Positions 8,216 to 17,188 of a DNA stretch of 64,000 bases are shown piece by piece. This stretch comes from Pseudomonas saliphila (GTDB lineage Bacteria > Pseudomonadota > Gammaproteobacteria > Pseudomonadales > Pseudomonadaceae): contig NZ_VTVA01000005.1 in the NCBI RefSeq assembly GCF_008638345.1, positions 1 to 64,000 on the forward strand. The letters run 5' to 3'. Position numbers and translations under genes: made by a program. A model generated the notes under the pieces. The model searched no databases. It was not told where the DNA came from and saw nothing but the letters and a program-made list of their open reading frames with translations. How positions within the stretch are numbered: the stretch's first letter is position 1; every line of letters starts with the position of its first letter.

Positions 8216-9772
8216 TCAATCCGTCGACGCCGATGACTCCCGAGTCAACTCCAAACCCGCTCTATCCGTCCAGCCTTCTTCCAATTCGGCTTTAACAGAC
8301 ACACCCAAGCCCTTGAAATCACTAACTTGCTTGACGAGATTTCCGCGCCCATTCACCAACTGATCACAGGCCCGCTGATAGGCTTCCGTGGCGCGCTCCA
8401 GGCTCTTACCAATACCGTCCATGCTGCCGAGAAACGTGCGCAACTTGTCATACACCTTGCCTGCACGATCTGCCAATTCGGCGGTATGCCGGTTCTGATC
8501 CTCGAAGCGCCATAGCTGGCGTACGATATTCAGACTGGTCAGCAAGGTGGTCGGTGTCGCGACCAGCACGTTCTGTTCGATAGCTTTCTGAAACAGCGTC
8601 TCGTCTGCCTTCAGCGCCTCGACAAAAGCCGATTCGATGGGGATGAACATGAACACCATTTCCGGCGCGTTGAGCCCCGGCAACTCGAAATAGTGCCGAT
8701 CAGACAGTTCCCGAATGCGCTCGCCAATGGCCTGCACGTGTTCGGCCAGGGCGATACGCCGCTCACCTTCGTCTTCGCTATTGATGTAACGCGTATAGGC
8801 ATTCAGCGACACCTTGGCATCGATGATCAGATGCTTGTCCTGCGGCAGGTAGACCAGAACGTCCGGACGCTGGCGCTTGCCCTCGCTGTTATTCATGCTC
8901 ACTTCGCGCTTGAAGTCCTGGCCCTGGCGCAGGCCTGAACGTTCGAGCACATTCTCCAGGATCAGCTCGCCCCAGTTGCCCTGGGTCTTCTTCTGCCCGC
9001 GCAGGGCCGTGCTGAGATCATGCGCCTCCTGGGTAATCTGTCGATTCAGCTCCTTGAGGTGCTGAAGCTCCTGAGCCAACGCGGCCTGCTGCTGGGTGTC
9101 CTTGTGGTGGATGTCCTCGACCTTGCTGCGGAACTGGTCGATCTGCTCGCGGAAGGGCTTGAGCAGCGCATCCAGCGACTGCTGGCTGTGCTGGGAGAAC
9201 GCCTGACCCTTGGCTTCGAAGATGCGGCTGGCGAGCTGCTCGAACTCCAGCTTGAGCTGCTCGCGACTGTCCTTGAGCAACTGTTGCTGTTCGGTGAAGT
9301 GCTGCTGGCGTTGCTCCAGCGTGCTCAACAGGGTGGAGTGTTCGACGTTCAATTGCTCATGGGTGACCTGCAGATCCAGCAATCTGGTGTTGAGCGCTTC
9401 GCGTTCGCCGCGCAGTTCGGCCAGCTGCCGGACCTGCTCGCTGCTGAGCGTTTGCGCCCGCTCCGCCTGCACCTGCCATTGGTGACATTGCTGTTCGGCC
9501 TCACTCAGCCGTTTGCACACTTCGGCATGCTGGTCGCGCAGCACATCCAGTGTGTCCTGGATGTGTTCAACGCGCGCGTCCAGTGCGCCCTGACGGGCCA
9601 GCTGCTGGTGTGCTTCCATTTGCAGATGCTGGTAGCGCTCGCGCTGCGCTTCCAGCTCGTTGCGGGACTCGGCCTGACGTCGCGACATAAGCCAGACCGT
9701 TATCCCCCAACCCAGCACGGTTGCCAGCAGGACGCCGGGCATCAATGCTTCGAGATCGCTCGGGCTCATCAC
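8216..9772 (-). CDS. rmuC: RmuC family DNA recombination protein
   Basis: 518 residues. One N-terminal membrane helix (about 8-27), a long Gln/Glu-rich coiled coil from about 35 to 230, then the RmuC nuclease-like domain starting near GNWGELILENVLERSGLRQGQDF and including RPDVLVYLPQDKHLIIDAKVSLNAYTRY. RmuC limits recombination at inverted repeats and is predicted to be an endonuclease-fold protein tethered to the membrane. Single gene, with the nrdJ genes upstream in the same direction. Confidence 0.93.
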   Translation of the reverse strand: MMSPSDLEALMPGVLLATVLGWGITVWLMSRRQAESRNELEAQRERYQHLQMEAHQQLARQGALDARVEHIQDTLDVLRDQHAEVCKRLSEAEQQCHQWQVQAERAQTLSSEQVRQLAELRGEREALNTRLLDLQVTHEQLNVEHSTLLSTLEQRQQHFTEQQQLLKDSREQLKLEFEQLASRIFEAKGQAFSQHSQQSLDALLKPFREQIDQFRSKVEDIHHKDTQQQAALAQELQHLKELNRQITQEAHDLSTALRGQKKTQGNWGELILENVLERSGLRQGQDFKREVSMNNSEGKRQRPDVLVYLPQDKHLIIDAKVSLNAYTRYINSEDEGERRIALAEHVQAIGERIRELSDRHYFELPGLNAPEMVFMFIPIESAFVEALKADETLFQKAIEQNVLVATPTTLLTSLNIVRQLWRFEDQNRHTAELADRAGKVYDKLRTFLGSMDGIGKSLERATEAYQRACDQLVNGRGNLVKQVSDFKGLGVSVKAELEEGWTDRAGLELTRESSASTD

Positions 9773-9811
9773 CTTTCTCCTTGTTACCGATGCAACTCAC
9801 AGATGCAACAA

Positions 9812-9829
9812 AGCCCCTCGAAAGGGGCT
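9812..9829 (-). terminator. Probable terminator of the nrdJ genes
   Basis: Six-bp perfect stem AGCCCC/GGGGCT with a six-base loop, 25 bp beyond the nrdJb stop. On the minus strand it is followed by TTTGTT, a short broken T-run, so termination is likely but weak. Confidence 0.5.
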
Positions 9830-9853
9830 CTGGTCACGTACAGGTGCTACAGC

Positions 9854-10555
9854 TCAACCGCACTTGCTGTCGCCGCAGCTCAGGCAAGTCATGCAGCCGT
9901 CCATCAGAACGGCCGCCTGCGTGTGGCACTTGGCGCACATCTGCGCGCCCGGTGGATACTCTTCAGTGCTGTCATCACACTCGGCAGACGCCTGGCTCTG
10001 GGCCGAAACGCCCATGAACTCGGCACGTTTCTGCTCGAGATACGCGCGCTGGTGGTCGTCCATCCCGTCCTGAATCATGCCGATGCGCTTGAGATGCTGG
10101 TCCAGCACTTCGCCAATCTCGGCCACCAGTGACGGCATCCAGCGCCCACCGCGCTTCATGTAGCCGCCCTTGGGGTCGAATACGCTGCGCAGCTCTTCAA
10201 CCAGGAAGGTGCAGTCGCCGCCCTTGCGGAACACGGCAGAGATAATCAGCGTCAGGGCTGAAATCCACTGGTAATGCTCCATGTTCTTCGAGTTGATGAA
10301 GATCTCGAAGGGCCGACGCGTTTCATGATCACTGCCGTGATTGAGAATCACGTCATTGATAGTGACGTAGATCGCGTGCTCGGACGTCGGCGTCTTGATC
10401 TTGTAGGTAGAGCCTTCAAGAAACTCCGGACGCTTGAGCTTCTCATGCATCTCTTCCAGTTTCACCACAGGCGTCTGGACTTCCACTTCCCGGCTCGCGT
10501 CGTCCGGCTTGACGACCGAATAGTCGACAATCTTGCTGCTGATTTTCAATGCCAT
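9854..10555 (-). CDS. nrdJb: NrdJb, small C-terminal subunit of split class II ribonucleotide reductase (TSCPD domain)
   Basis: 233 residues beginning MALKISSKIVDYSV. The central region carries the TSCPD-type sequence (FINSKNMEHYQWISALTLII, GGDCTFLVEELRSVFDPKGG). The C-terminus has cysteine pairs in MCAKCHTQ and CLSCGDSKCG that can serve as the redox-active thiols re-reducing the catalytic subunit. In P. aeruginosa the B12-dependent enzyme is likewise divided into NrdJa and NrdJb. The gene follows nrdJa by 50 bp, and that gap contains a GC-rich hairpin (GCCCCG/CGGGGC). Confidence 0.9.
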   Translation of the reverse strand: MALKISSKIVDYSVVKPDDASREVEVQTPVVKLEEMHEKLKRPEFLEGSTYKIKTPTSEHAIYVTINDVILNHGSDHETRRPFEIFINSKNMEHYQWISALTLIISAVFRKGGDCTFLVEELRSVFDPKGGYMKRGGRWMPSLVAEIGEVLDQHLKRIGMIQDGMDDHQRAYLEQKRAEFMGVSAQSQASAECDDSTEEYPPGAQMCAKCHTQAAVLMDGCMTCLSCGDSKCG

Positions 10556-10605
10556 GTTAAATCCTTCCTCGCCCCGCCGCGACGGGGCTCAATCATATCT
10601 TGGGT

Positions 10606-12759
10606 TCAGAACTTGCCGTAATAGCCTTCTTTGAGGGCATCATACAGATTGGCGGCGCTGTGCATCTCGCCGTCGTACTCGATTTCATCTCCGCCCTTGG
10701 CTTCAACAAAGGATCCGTCTTCCAGCTTGAAACGATAGGTGGTGTTAGCCAGATCCTGCTCCTTGACCAACACGCCCTGGAAGGCTTCCGGGTTGAAGCG
10801 GAAAGTCGTACAGCCTTTCAGGCCCTTTTCGTAGGCGTACCGGTAGATGTCCTTGAAATCCTCATAGGGATAGTCGGTTGGCACGTTGGCGGTCTTGGAA
10901 ATCGATGAGTCGATCCACTTCTGCGCCGCTGCCTGCACATCAACATGCTCGGTCGGTTTGACGTCGTCGGCGGCAATGAAATACTCGGGCAGATTGCGGG
11001 TGCCCGCCTCCATGCTCGGCAACGCTTCCGGATTGACGAAATGCCGGTAAGCCAGCAGCTCGAAGCTGAAGACGTCTACCTTTTCCTTGGACTTCTTGCC
11101 TTCACGGATCACGTTACGGAAATAGTGATGCGCAAAGCTCGGCTCGATGCCGTTGGAGGCATTGTTGGCCAGCGACAGCGAGATGGTACCCGTCGGCGCG
11201 ATCGAGCTGTGGTGCGTAAAGCGTGAGCCCTTCTCGGCGAGTGCGGCAACCAGCTCCGGATCTTCAGCAGCGACCTGCTGCATATAGCGGCTGTATTTCG
11301 CCCACAACAGCTTGCCGGTCACCTTCTGCCCCGCCTTCAGACCGTCCTTGCGCATTTCCGGACGCTTGGCGAGCATGGCCTCGGTGACGATGAACTCTTC
11401 GTCCATCAGCGGTGCGGCGCCCTTCTCTTCACTCAGCTGCAGACCTGTGCGCCAGCCCTGGATGGCCATTTCCTTCGATACTTCTTCGGTGAACTCCAGC
11501 GACTTGGGTGAACCGTACTTCATGCACAACATGGTCATGGTCGAACCCAGACCGAGGAAGCCCATACCGTGGCGACGCTTGCGGTAGATCTCGTTGCGTT
11601 GCTGTTCCAGCGGCAAGCCGTTGATTTCCACCACGTTGTCCAGCATGCGCGTAAAGATATCGACAACCTTGCGGTACTCATCCCAATCGAAACGCGCCTT
11701 CTCGGTGAAGGGATCGCGCACGAACAGCGTCAGGTTGATTGAGCCCAGCAGACAGGCACCGTAGGGCGGCAAAGGCTGCTCGCCACAGGGGTTGGTGGCG
11801 CGAATTTCCTCGCAGAACCAGTTGTTGTTCATTTCGTTGACGCGGTCAATGAGGATGAAGCCGGGTTCGGCGAAGTCATAGGTCGAGGTCATGATCATGT
11901 CCCAGATGCGCTTGGCGCGCATGACCTTGGACACACGGCACGCCACCTTGCCATCGGCACGGGTCAGGTAGCGATCATTGGACGGCAGGTTACGCCAGAT
12001 CACCTGATTTTCATCGTTCAGGTCGATGCCATCAGCGTCGACTTCGGACTGGGTAACCGGAAAGGACAATTTCCAGTCTTCATCAGCGGCAACCGCTTTC
12101 ATGAAGGCTTCGGTAATCAGCAGCGACAAATTGAACTGACGCAGCCGGCCGCCTTCGCGCTTGGCCCGGATAAAGTCGGTGACATCCGGATGGCCCACAT
12201 CGAAGGTTGCCATCTGGGCGCCACGACGGCCGCCAGCGGATGACACGGTGAAGCACATCTTGTCGTAGATATCCATGAACGACAGTGGCCCGGAGGTATA
12301 GGCACCAGCGCCAGACACATAGGCGCCGCGGGGACGCAGCGTGGAGAATTCATAACCGATACCGCAGCCGGCTTTCAACGTCAGCCCGGCTTCATGCAGC
12401 TTGGACAGAATGTCGTCCATCGAATCGCCGATAGTCGCCGACACCGTGCAGTTGATGGTCGAGGTCGCTGGCTTGTGTTCCAGCGCACCGGCGTTGGAGG
12501 TGATCCGTCCGGCCGGGATGGCGCCATGGCGCAGCGCCCACAAAAACTTGTCGTACCACTCTTCACGCAGTTCGGGAGCTTCGACATCAGAAAGTGCCCG
12601 CGCTACGCGCTGGAAGCTTTCATCCACAGTCTTGTCGATAGGTGACCCGTCCTTGGTCTTGAGTCGGTACTTGGTATCCCAAATATCTTCCGACGCAGGC
12701 TGCAAAGTGATACTGGTGACGACGTTATGCAGGCGCTGCACCTTGGCTGTCTGACTCAT
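10606..12759 (-). CDS. nrdJa: NrdJa, catalytic subunit of adenosylcobalamin-dependent ribonucleotide reductase
   Basis: About 717 residues from the ATG at 12759, which has GGGAG six bases upstream; longer readings upstream lack a site. The order of motifs is that of class II reductases: NCTVSATIGDSMDDIL, KAGCGIGYEFSTLRPRGA, NPCGEQPLPPYGACLLGSINLT and the finger-loop region SIAPTGTISLSLANNASNGIEP. It makes deoxyribonucleotides without oxygen, using adenosylcobalamin. The thioredoxin-exchanging C-terminus is supplied by the next gene, nrdJb. Probable NrdR control (see promoter entry). Confidence 0.95.
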   Translation of the reverse strand: MSQTAKVQRLHNVVTSITLQPASEDIWDTKYRLKTKDGSPIDKTVDESFQRVARALSDVEAPELREEWYDKFLWALRHGAIPAGRITSNAGALEHKPATSTINCTVSATIGDSMDDILSKLHEAGLTLKAGCGIGYEFSTLRPRGAYVSGAGAYTSGPLSFMDIYDKMCFTVSSAGGRRGAQMATFDVGHPDVTDFIRAKREGGRLRQFNLSLLITEAFMKAVAADEDWKLSFPVTQSEVDADGIDLNDENQVIWRNLPSNDRYLTRADGKVACRVSKVMRAKRIWDMIMTSTYDFAEPGFILIDRVNEMNNNWFCEEIRATNPCGEQPLPPYGACLLGSINLTLFVRDPFTEKARFDWDEYRKVVDIFTRMLDNVVEINGLPLEQQRNEIYRKRRHGMGFLGLGSTMTMLCMKYGSPKSLEFTEEVSKEMAIQGWRTGLQLSEEKGAAPLMDEEFIVTEAMLAKRPEMRKDGLKAGQKVTGKLLWAKYSRYMQQVAAEDPELVAALAEKGSRFTHHSSIAPTGTISLSLANNASNGIEPSFAHHYFRNVIREGKKSKEKVDVFSFELLAYRHFVNPEALPSMEAGTRNLPEYFIAADDVKPTEHVDVQAAAQKWIDSSISKTANVPTDYPYEDFKDIYRYAYEKGLKGCTTFRFNPEAFQGVLVKEQDLANTTYRFKLEDGSFVEAKGGDEIEYDGEMHSAANLYDALKEGYYGKF

Positions 12760-12843
12760 TGCTTTCTCCCGAAATACTAGGCTACGCCGGAAAAGTCCCA
12801 CCTGAACAACAGCTTGCTGTCAATGGGCATCCGGAAACGAAAA

Positions 12844-12898
12844 ACACTACTTGTAGTGCATAAAGCGCAATCCTAGCCCCACATATGGATTTGGGCAA
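12844..12898 (-). promoter_or_regulatory. nrdJ promoter with two NrdR-box-like sites
   Basis: On the minus strand a -35 (TTGCCC, 12893-12898) and -10 (TAGGAT, 12870-12875) are spaced by 17 bp. A near-palindrome ACACTACTTGTAGTGC at 12844-12859 matches the NrdR box and would sit just after the start of transcription. A weaker match at 12876-12891 lies inside the promoter spacer, 32 bp (three helix turns) away centre to centre, the spacing usual for NrdR pairs. Repression by NrdR is inferred. Confidence 0.6.
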
Positions 12899-13004
12899 CT
12901 GCTTTAATTGTGATTTTTCAGGCTGCAGGAACTTGACAGGCGGGGAAGCGCGTCTTGACTGGGATCGGCGCCGTCGGAGCGACGACGCTGATCGATGACC
13001 GGTG

Positions 13005-13598
13005 TCAGCTAGCCGCTGACGTGCCGTCGATGGGGAAGAATGTGCCGTGGCTCCAGAGGCCGAAACGGCTTTTACCGTCGACCTTATGCTCTACCGCACG
13101 CTCAGCCAGGTCATAGAACACGTTGCGGTTGATCAAGGCTTCAAGATTGGTACGTAGCAGCACATAGGGCGAGGGTTCCTGCGTGTCAGGATCAACGACG
13201 ACACGGATCGGGTTGTCCGGGCCCGCCTCAACGCTGTCATCAAGGTTGGTGGTAAAACGGAGCACCTGGTGTTCACCCTCCCCCTCGACCTCCAGCGAGA
13301 CCGCTACAAAGGGCGCGTCCTCAACCTGAATGGCCCAGCGCTCGACTGGCGTGACCAGGTAATAACGTTGGTCCTCGTCGAAGCGCAGAATCCCCGCAAA
13401 AAGCTGGACCAGGGGTTTGCGGGTGATAGCGGTGCCTTCGTGGATCCAGGTACCGTCACGGGCAATACGCATGTCCATCTCGCCGCTTACCGGCGGATTC
13501 CACAGGTGCACCGGTGCCGGTGCCCGCCGCGGCGTACTCAGCTCAGGCTCGGGAATACTTTGCAGAATGGATTCGGCAGTCGGTTTTTCACTCGTCAT
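13005..13598 (-). CDS. DUF1285 domain protein
   Basis: 197 residues starting MTSEKPTAESIL. The start is set by GAGG seven bases upstream of the ATG at 13598. The core (VHLWNPPVSGEMDMRIARDGTWIHEGTAITR, YYLVTPVERWAIQVEDAPF, LLRTNLEALINRNVFYDLAE) is the DUF1285 pattern of two beta-barrel-like halves. Cytoplasmic, no signal sequence. It lies 14 bp downstream of the DUF4823 lipoprotein gene, so the two form an operon. No function established. Confidence 0.85.
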   Translation of the reverse strand: MTSEKPTAESILQSIPEPELSTPRRAPAPVHLWNPPVSGEMDMRIARDGTWIHEGTAITRKPLVQLFAGILRFDEDQRYYLVTPVERWAIQVEDAPFVAVSLEVEGEGEHQVLRFTTNLDDSVEAGPDNPIRVVVDPDTQEPSPYVLLRTNLEALINRNVFYDLAERAVEHKVDGKSRFGLWSHGTFFPIDGTSAAS

Positions 13599-13612
13599 GC
13601 TGTTACCTCGGG

Positions 13613-14197
13613 TCAACGGCCCAGCAGTTGACGGCTGTAATCCTCAAGGGGAGGACGTAACAGCGTCGATGGCTTGGCCTTGAAAAATTGAAGGAAGCCG
13701 CCCTTGGTTTCGATCGTTACAAAATCGACAACGTGACGGGTGGATGTTTCCATGAGAATGAGCTGCAGCATGGCTTTGTCGACGCCCAGTTCGCTCCACT
13801 GATCCTGCTGTTGTTTGGGCTCGGCACCTTCCGCACTGGCAAAGCGCGTGTAAAGCAGAAAGTCAGAGCGCTGCAAGCGTGCCTGATCCAGCGCCTCCTC
13901 CAGCCCTGCAGGCTGCTGCGCTCGTTGTACCAGGGGAAATACCTGAGCCGCCGCAGCAAAGGCCTCTTCGGCCACCACGTTCGGCCGCGAATAGGGATGG
14001 CCGACAGGCAAAAAATGACCCTGTGCGATATACAGGCTGGCATCGGACTCCAGGGTCCAGGTCGCGCTCCGGTTGATACGGTAGTTATTGGTCAGACCCG
14101 CATCGTCGAGGTAATACCGCGCGCTTTCGCGCATATCAGACGGCTTCATGCAGCCGGTCAGCACCGCCAGTCCCAGCAACAACGCAGTCCACCGCAT
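13613..14197 (-). CDS. DUF4823 family lipoprotein
   Basis: 194 residues. Short lipoprotein signal with lipobox LTGC (Cys16), after which the mature chain begins MKPSDMRES. Two halves, including AAAAQVFPLVQRAQQPAGLEEALDQAR and DFLLYTRFASAEGA, match the DUF4823 family of probable outer-membrane or periplasmic lipoproteins. First gene of a pair with the DUF1285 gene. Function unknown. Confidence 0.85.
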   Translation of the reverse strand: MRWTALLLGLAVLTGCMKPSDMRESARYYLDDAGLTNNYRINRSATWTLESDASLYIAQGHFLPVGHPYSRPNVVAEEAFAAAAQVFPLVQRAQQPAGLEEALDQARLQRSDFLLYTRFASAEGAEPKQQQDQWSELGVDKAMLQLILMETSTRHVVDFVTIETKGGFLQFFKAKPSTLLRPPLEDYSRQLLGR

Positions 14198-14275
14198 GCT
14201 GTCTCTCCCTGTTTTTGAATACCCAGATCCCGGAACGAGCCGGGATATTCTTTAGTGAGCCATGGCTCAAAAGCC

Positions 14276-14423
14276 AATCCCCCTAGCCCCCTTTTTCAAA
14301 GGGGGAACCGGTCGGAGTGGCTGGTGGCTTATATCTCAAGCAATAGCCATTTATCAGAACGGCAGACATCCGCCAGGTCTCGCACGTACAGTCCCCCCTT
14401 TGAAAAAGGGGGCTAGGGGGATT
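14276..14423. mobile_element. MITE-like element with 30-bp terminal inverted repeats
   Basis: Terminal repeats at 14276-14307 and 14394-14423 are inverted copies of each other over 30 bp without mismatch. They begin with AATCCCCCTAGCCCCCTTTT on the left, and each is itself a hairpin (CCCCCTTT...AAAGGGGG). The ~86-bp centre has no coding potential. No target-site duplication is obvious. The sequence type, rich in CCCCCT/AGGGGG, is known as a dispersed element in many bacteria. It sits between two genes without disrupting either. Confidence 0.65.
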
Positions 14424-14458
14424 CAGGGTTTCGATCCCGAATCCATGCGTCACCTACA

Positions 14459-15352
14459 TCAAAGCGCACGCATCCATTCCGGCCGCAAACCGGCGCTGGC
14501 TGGGTGCCTGATGGCAGTACTTACCTGCTCCAGCATACGTGCCTTGTCGGCACCGAGCACACCTTTGAGCACCAGATAGTTCGATGCGTGGTCACTGCGA
14601 AATACCGTGTTCTCAAGTTCAAGCGCGCCCAGGAACTGTTCTATCTCACGGAACAGTCCAATCTGATCCAGCGGCTGAAAGTCCGGGAACTGCGCGCGGT
14701 AACGCTCCATGCCCTGCGGGAAGCTCACCACCAACGTAGAGAGAAACTCCGGCTGGATAGCGTTCATCAGACGCGCGGAGTTGAGAGCGTGCTGAGTGCT
14801 CAGGCTCTGTCCGCCCAGGCCGTTGAGTATCATCACCGAACGCTGCAGACCCGCCGCACCGGCCTTCAACAAGGCCTCTTCGGTCGATTGCCCCGTCTCG
14901 CCCTTGTTCACCCGCGCGAGCACTTCATCATCACCGGACTCCGCGCCGACATACAGCATCGCCAGGCCGGCATCACGCAACTCCTTGAGCTCCTCCACCG
15001 ATTTGCGCTTGAGATTGCGCGGCAGGCAATAGGAGGTGACCCGCTCCACCGTCGGCATGTGCTCGCGAATAGCCTGCAGGATGGTCAGCAACCGACGCGT
15101 GGGCAGAATCATCGCATCGCCATCCGCCAGAAAGACGCGTTGCACGATCAATTGCTCACCGCTGCGACGTATCTCCTCCAGCACCTGCGACTCGTCCCGC
15201 GCACGGAATTTCTTCTGGGGGGCGGTATACATCTCGCAGAACGTACATTTGTTCCACGAGCAGCCATTGGTTACCGGCAGGATCAACGAATGCGCTTCGC
15301 TTGGCGGACGGAATACGGGTTCTATGTAATCGATGGGAAACGAATGGGACAC
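14459..15352 (-). CDS. Radical SAM protein, uncharacterised subfamily
   Basis: 297 residues. The cluster-binding cysteines are C31, C36 and C39 in NGCSWNKCTFCEMYT, that is CX4CX2C and not the common CX3CX2C. Further matches include FLADGDAMIL (the second-strand motif), LYVGAESGDDEVL and the lack of an N-terminal B12 domain. It should cleave S-adenosylmethionine with a 4Fe-4S cluster; substrate unknown. Stands alone between the MITE-like repeat and the divergent esterase gene. Confidence 0.85.
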   Translation of the reverse strand: MSHSFPIDYIEPVFRPPSEAHSLILPVTNGCSWNKCTFCEMYTAPQKKFRARDESQVLEEIRRSGEQLIVQRVFLADGDAMILPTRRLLTILQAIREHMPTVERVTSYCLPRNLKRKSVEELKELRDAGLAMLYVGAESGDDEVLARVNKGETGQSTEEALLKAGAAGLQRSVMILNGLGGQSLSTQHALNSARLMNAIQPEFLSTLVVSFPQGMERYRAQFPDFQPLDQIGLFREIEQFLGALELENTVFRSDHASNYLVLKGVLGADKARMLEQVSTAIRHPASAGLRPEWMRAL

Positions 15353-15510
15353 AGGTTCTCCGGGGATACTGGACTGAGCGCCAGTTTAAACCAATCTATT
15401 TTCACCCGTATGGGTTTAGCGCCAGACCCGCGATTATTTTATCGTTCAGATTGAATCGGGACGATTTTAAATTCTGGCTCAACCTCATCTATGTTACGGA
15501 TAATTAGAAA

Positions 15511-17157
15511 ATGACGCTGACAACAATAAATAGAACCTCCCCAAAATTCTTGCTCTCAACCCTATCCGCCGTAGTGATTGCTGCAAGTTTGAGCGGCTGC
15601 TTGTCCAGTGGCGGTGGCAGTGATGACGACGATCATCAAGAACCCACAAACCCGCTGCAGCTATCAACACAGCAAGGGGACTACATTGGCATTTCGGAAA
15701 ACGGTATGCGCGTCTACCGCGGCATTCGCTATGGCGAAGCGGAGCGTTTCGCCGCCCCGGCATTCCCTGCTGCACATTCGGCGCCCGTACAACTGAGCAC
15801 TGAATTTGGCAGCGACTGTCCGCAGAACGCTAGCGCCTTTGGCACAGCCAGCGTCAACGAAGACTGTCTGTTCCTCAACGTCTACGCGCCAGAGGAGCCA
15901 GGCGAGTATCCCGTCATGGTCTGGATTCACGGCGGCGCCTTTATTTATGGCTCTGGCGGTGAAAGCTATGAGCCCGCGCGACTGGTTGACAAAGGCGTAG
16001 TCGTTGTCACCTTGAACTATCGTCTGGGTGCTTTGGGCTTTCTGCCACATGCAAGCCTGGGAGATAGCAACTTCGGATTGCAGGACCAGCAGTTGGCCTT
16101 GCAATGGGTGAAGGAGAACATCGGCGCGTTCGATGGTGATGCGGATAATGTCACCATCTTCGGTGAGTCTGCCGGCGGACACAGCGTCATGAGCCAGCTA
16201 GCCTCTCCCGCTGCAGAAGGTCTGTTTCATAAGGCGATTGTGCAGAGTGGATCCTATAACGGGGACCAAGTCTCGCTGCCGGTAGGTCAAGCACTATTTG
16301 GCAATCCCACTGTCGCCGCCACCGAGTGCGCAGACGATACCGGAGATCAGTTGGTGGCCTGCCTGCGGTCGCTCTCCGTAGAAGACATCCTTGCGGCTCA
16401 GCCGGGCAATATTCTGCCCGCGACCGGTACCGAGGTTCTGCCGATTTCCATCAACCAGGCACTGACTACCGGCGAGTTCAACCAGGTACCGGTAGTGATG
16501 GGCAGCAACCGCGATGAAGGTGCGCTGTTTACCCTACTGGCGCTGGGAGAGGGAAAGGATCTGTCCACCGGGGACGGATACGATGCAGCGGTCCAGGAGC
16601 TCTTATCTGAAGATCCCAGGCTTGACGCCAAGCAGATCGCCGACGATTACCTCGCTTTGCAACAACCGAGCCCCCTGTATTACATCAATGCCTACACAGC
16701 GATAGGCACCGATTGGCGCTTCAACTGCCCCAACGATGCGCAATGGGAGCTTTTACAAGGTCAGGTGAACACATGGGGTTACTGGTTTACTGATCGCGAC
16801 GCGCCGAATGCACTGGAAGGCTTAAACCCGCCCTTCCCCCTTGGTGCCGCTCACTCGTTCGAGATCCAGTATGTACTGAGCTCCGAGGAGACACTAACCG
16901 AGCGTGGTGCCGGCCCTGACCAACTCGCGCTGGCAGAATACATGGCGCAATACTGGACCCATTTCGCGAAATACGGTAACGACCCGGCTATTGGACCTAA
17001 TGGCACTGACGGAGCGTCAGAAGCCGTGGAGTGGCCACGCTTGACCGCTAATGGCAACATCCTTCGTCTTGACGCGCCGACACCAGCTGCCGTTGCCAGG
17101 AGCGAGTTCAGTACTACGCACCGATGCGACTTCTGGAACTCACCGCAACCCCAATAG
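15511..17157 (+). CDS. Type-B carboxylesterase, lipoprotein
   Basis: 548 residues. A signal peptide ends in the lipobox LSGC (Cys30), then a Gly/Ser/Asp-rich linker (SSGGGSDDDD) and an alpha/beta-hydrolase fold of the carboxylesterase type B family. Visible: oxyanion HGGA at 140-143, nucleophile Ser220 in GESAG, acid Glu336 in SNRDEG and His448 in GAAHSF. These form a complete catalytic triad. The protein is expected to be lipid-anchored outside the cytoplasm and to hydrolyse esters. Its 3' end faces that of the amidohydrolase gene, 31 bp away. Confidence 0.92.
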   Translation: MTLTTINRTSPKFLLSTLSAVVIAASLSGCLSSGGGSDDDDHQEPTNPLQLSTQQGDYIGISENGMRVYRGIRYGEAERFAAPAFPAAHSAPVQLSTEFGSDCPQNASAFGTASVNEDCLFLNVYAPEEPGEYPVMVWIHGGAFIYGSGGESYEPARLVDKGVVVVTLNYRLGALGFLPHASLGDSNFGLQDQQLALQWVKENIGAFDGDADNVTIFGESAGGHSVMSQLASPAAEGLFHKAIVQSGSYNGDQVSLPVGQALFGNPTVAATECADDTGDQLVACLRSLSVEDILAAQPGNILPATGTEVLPISINQALTTGEFNQVPVVMGSNRDEGALFTLLALGEGKDLSTGDGYDAAVQELLSEDPRLDAKQIADDYLALQQPSPLYYINAYTAIGTDWRFNCPNDAQWELLQGQVNTWGYWFTDRDAPNALEGLNPPFPLGAAHSFEIQYVLSSEETLTERGAGPDQLALAEYMAQYWTHFAKYGNDPAIGPNGTDGASEAVEWPRLTANGNILRLDAPTPAAVARSEFSTTHRCDFWNSPQPQ

Positions 17158-17188
17158 GCCGTCTCCACGCACCGGGACTGAGCCGATC

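Noticed and set aside
12760-13004. Possible cobalamin riboswitch upstream of nrdJa
   Set aside because: I looked for the B12-box type sequence on the minus strand and did not see it; a promoter with NrdR-like sites explains the region better.
14226-14255. Hairpin ATCCCGG/CCGGGAT upstream of the DUF4823 gene
   Set aside because: Resembles a terminator, but no plus-strand gene ends there and the T-run is short and broken.
14262-14579. Plus-strand frame that reads through the MITE-like repeat (FKGG- and LKKGARG-type peptides)
   Set aside because: These peptide strings are the usual translation of CCCCCTTT-rich repeats, not a protein.
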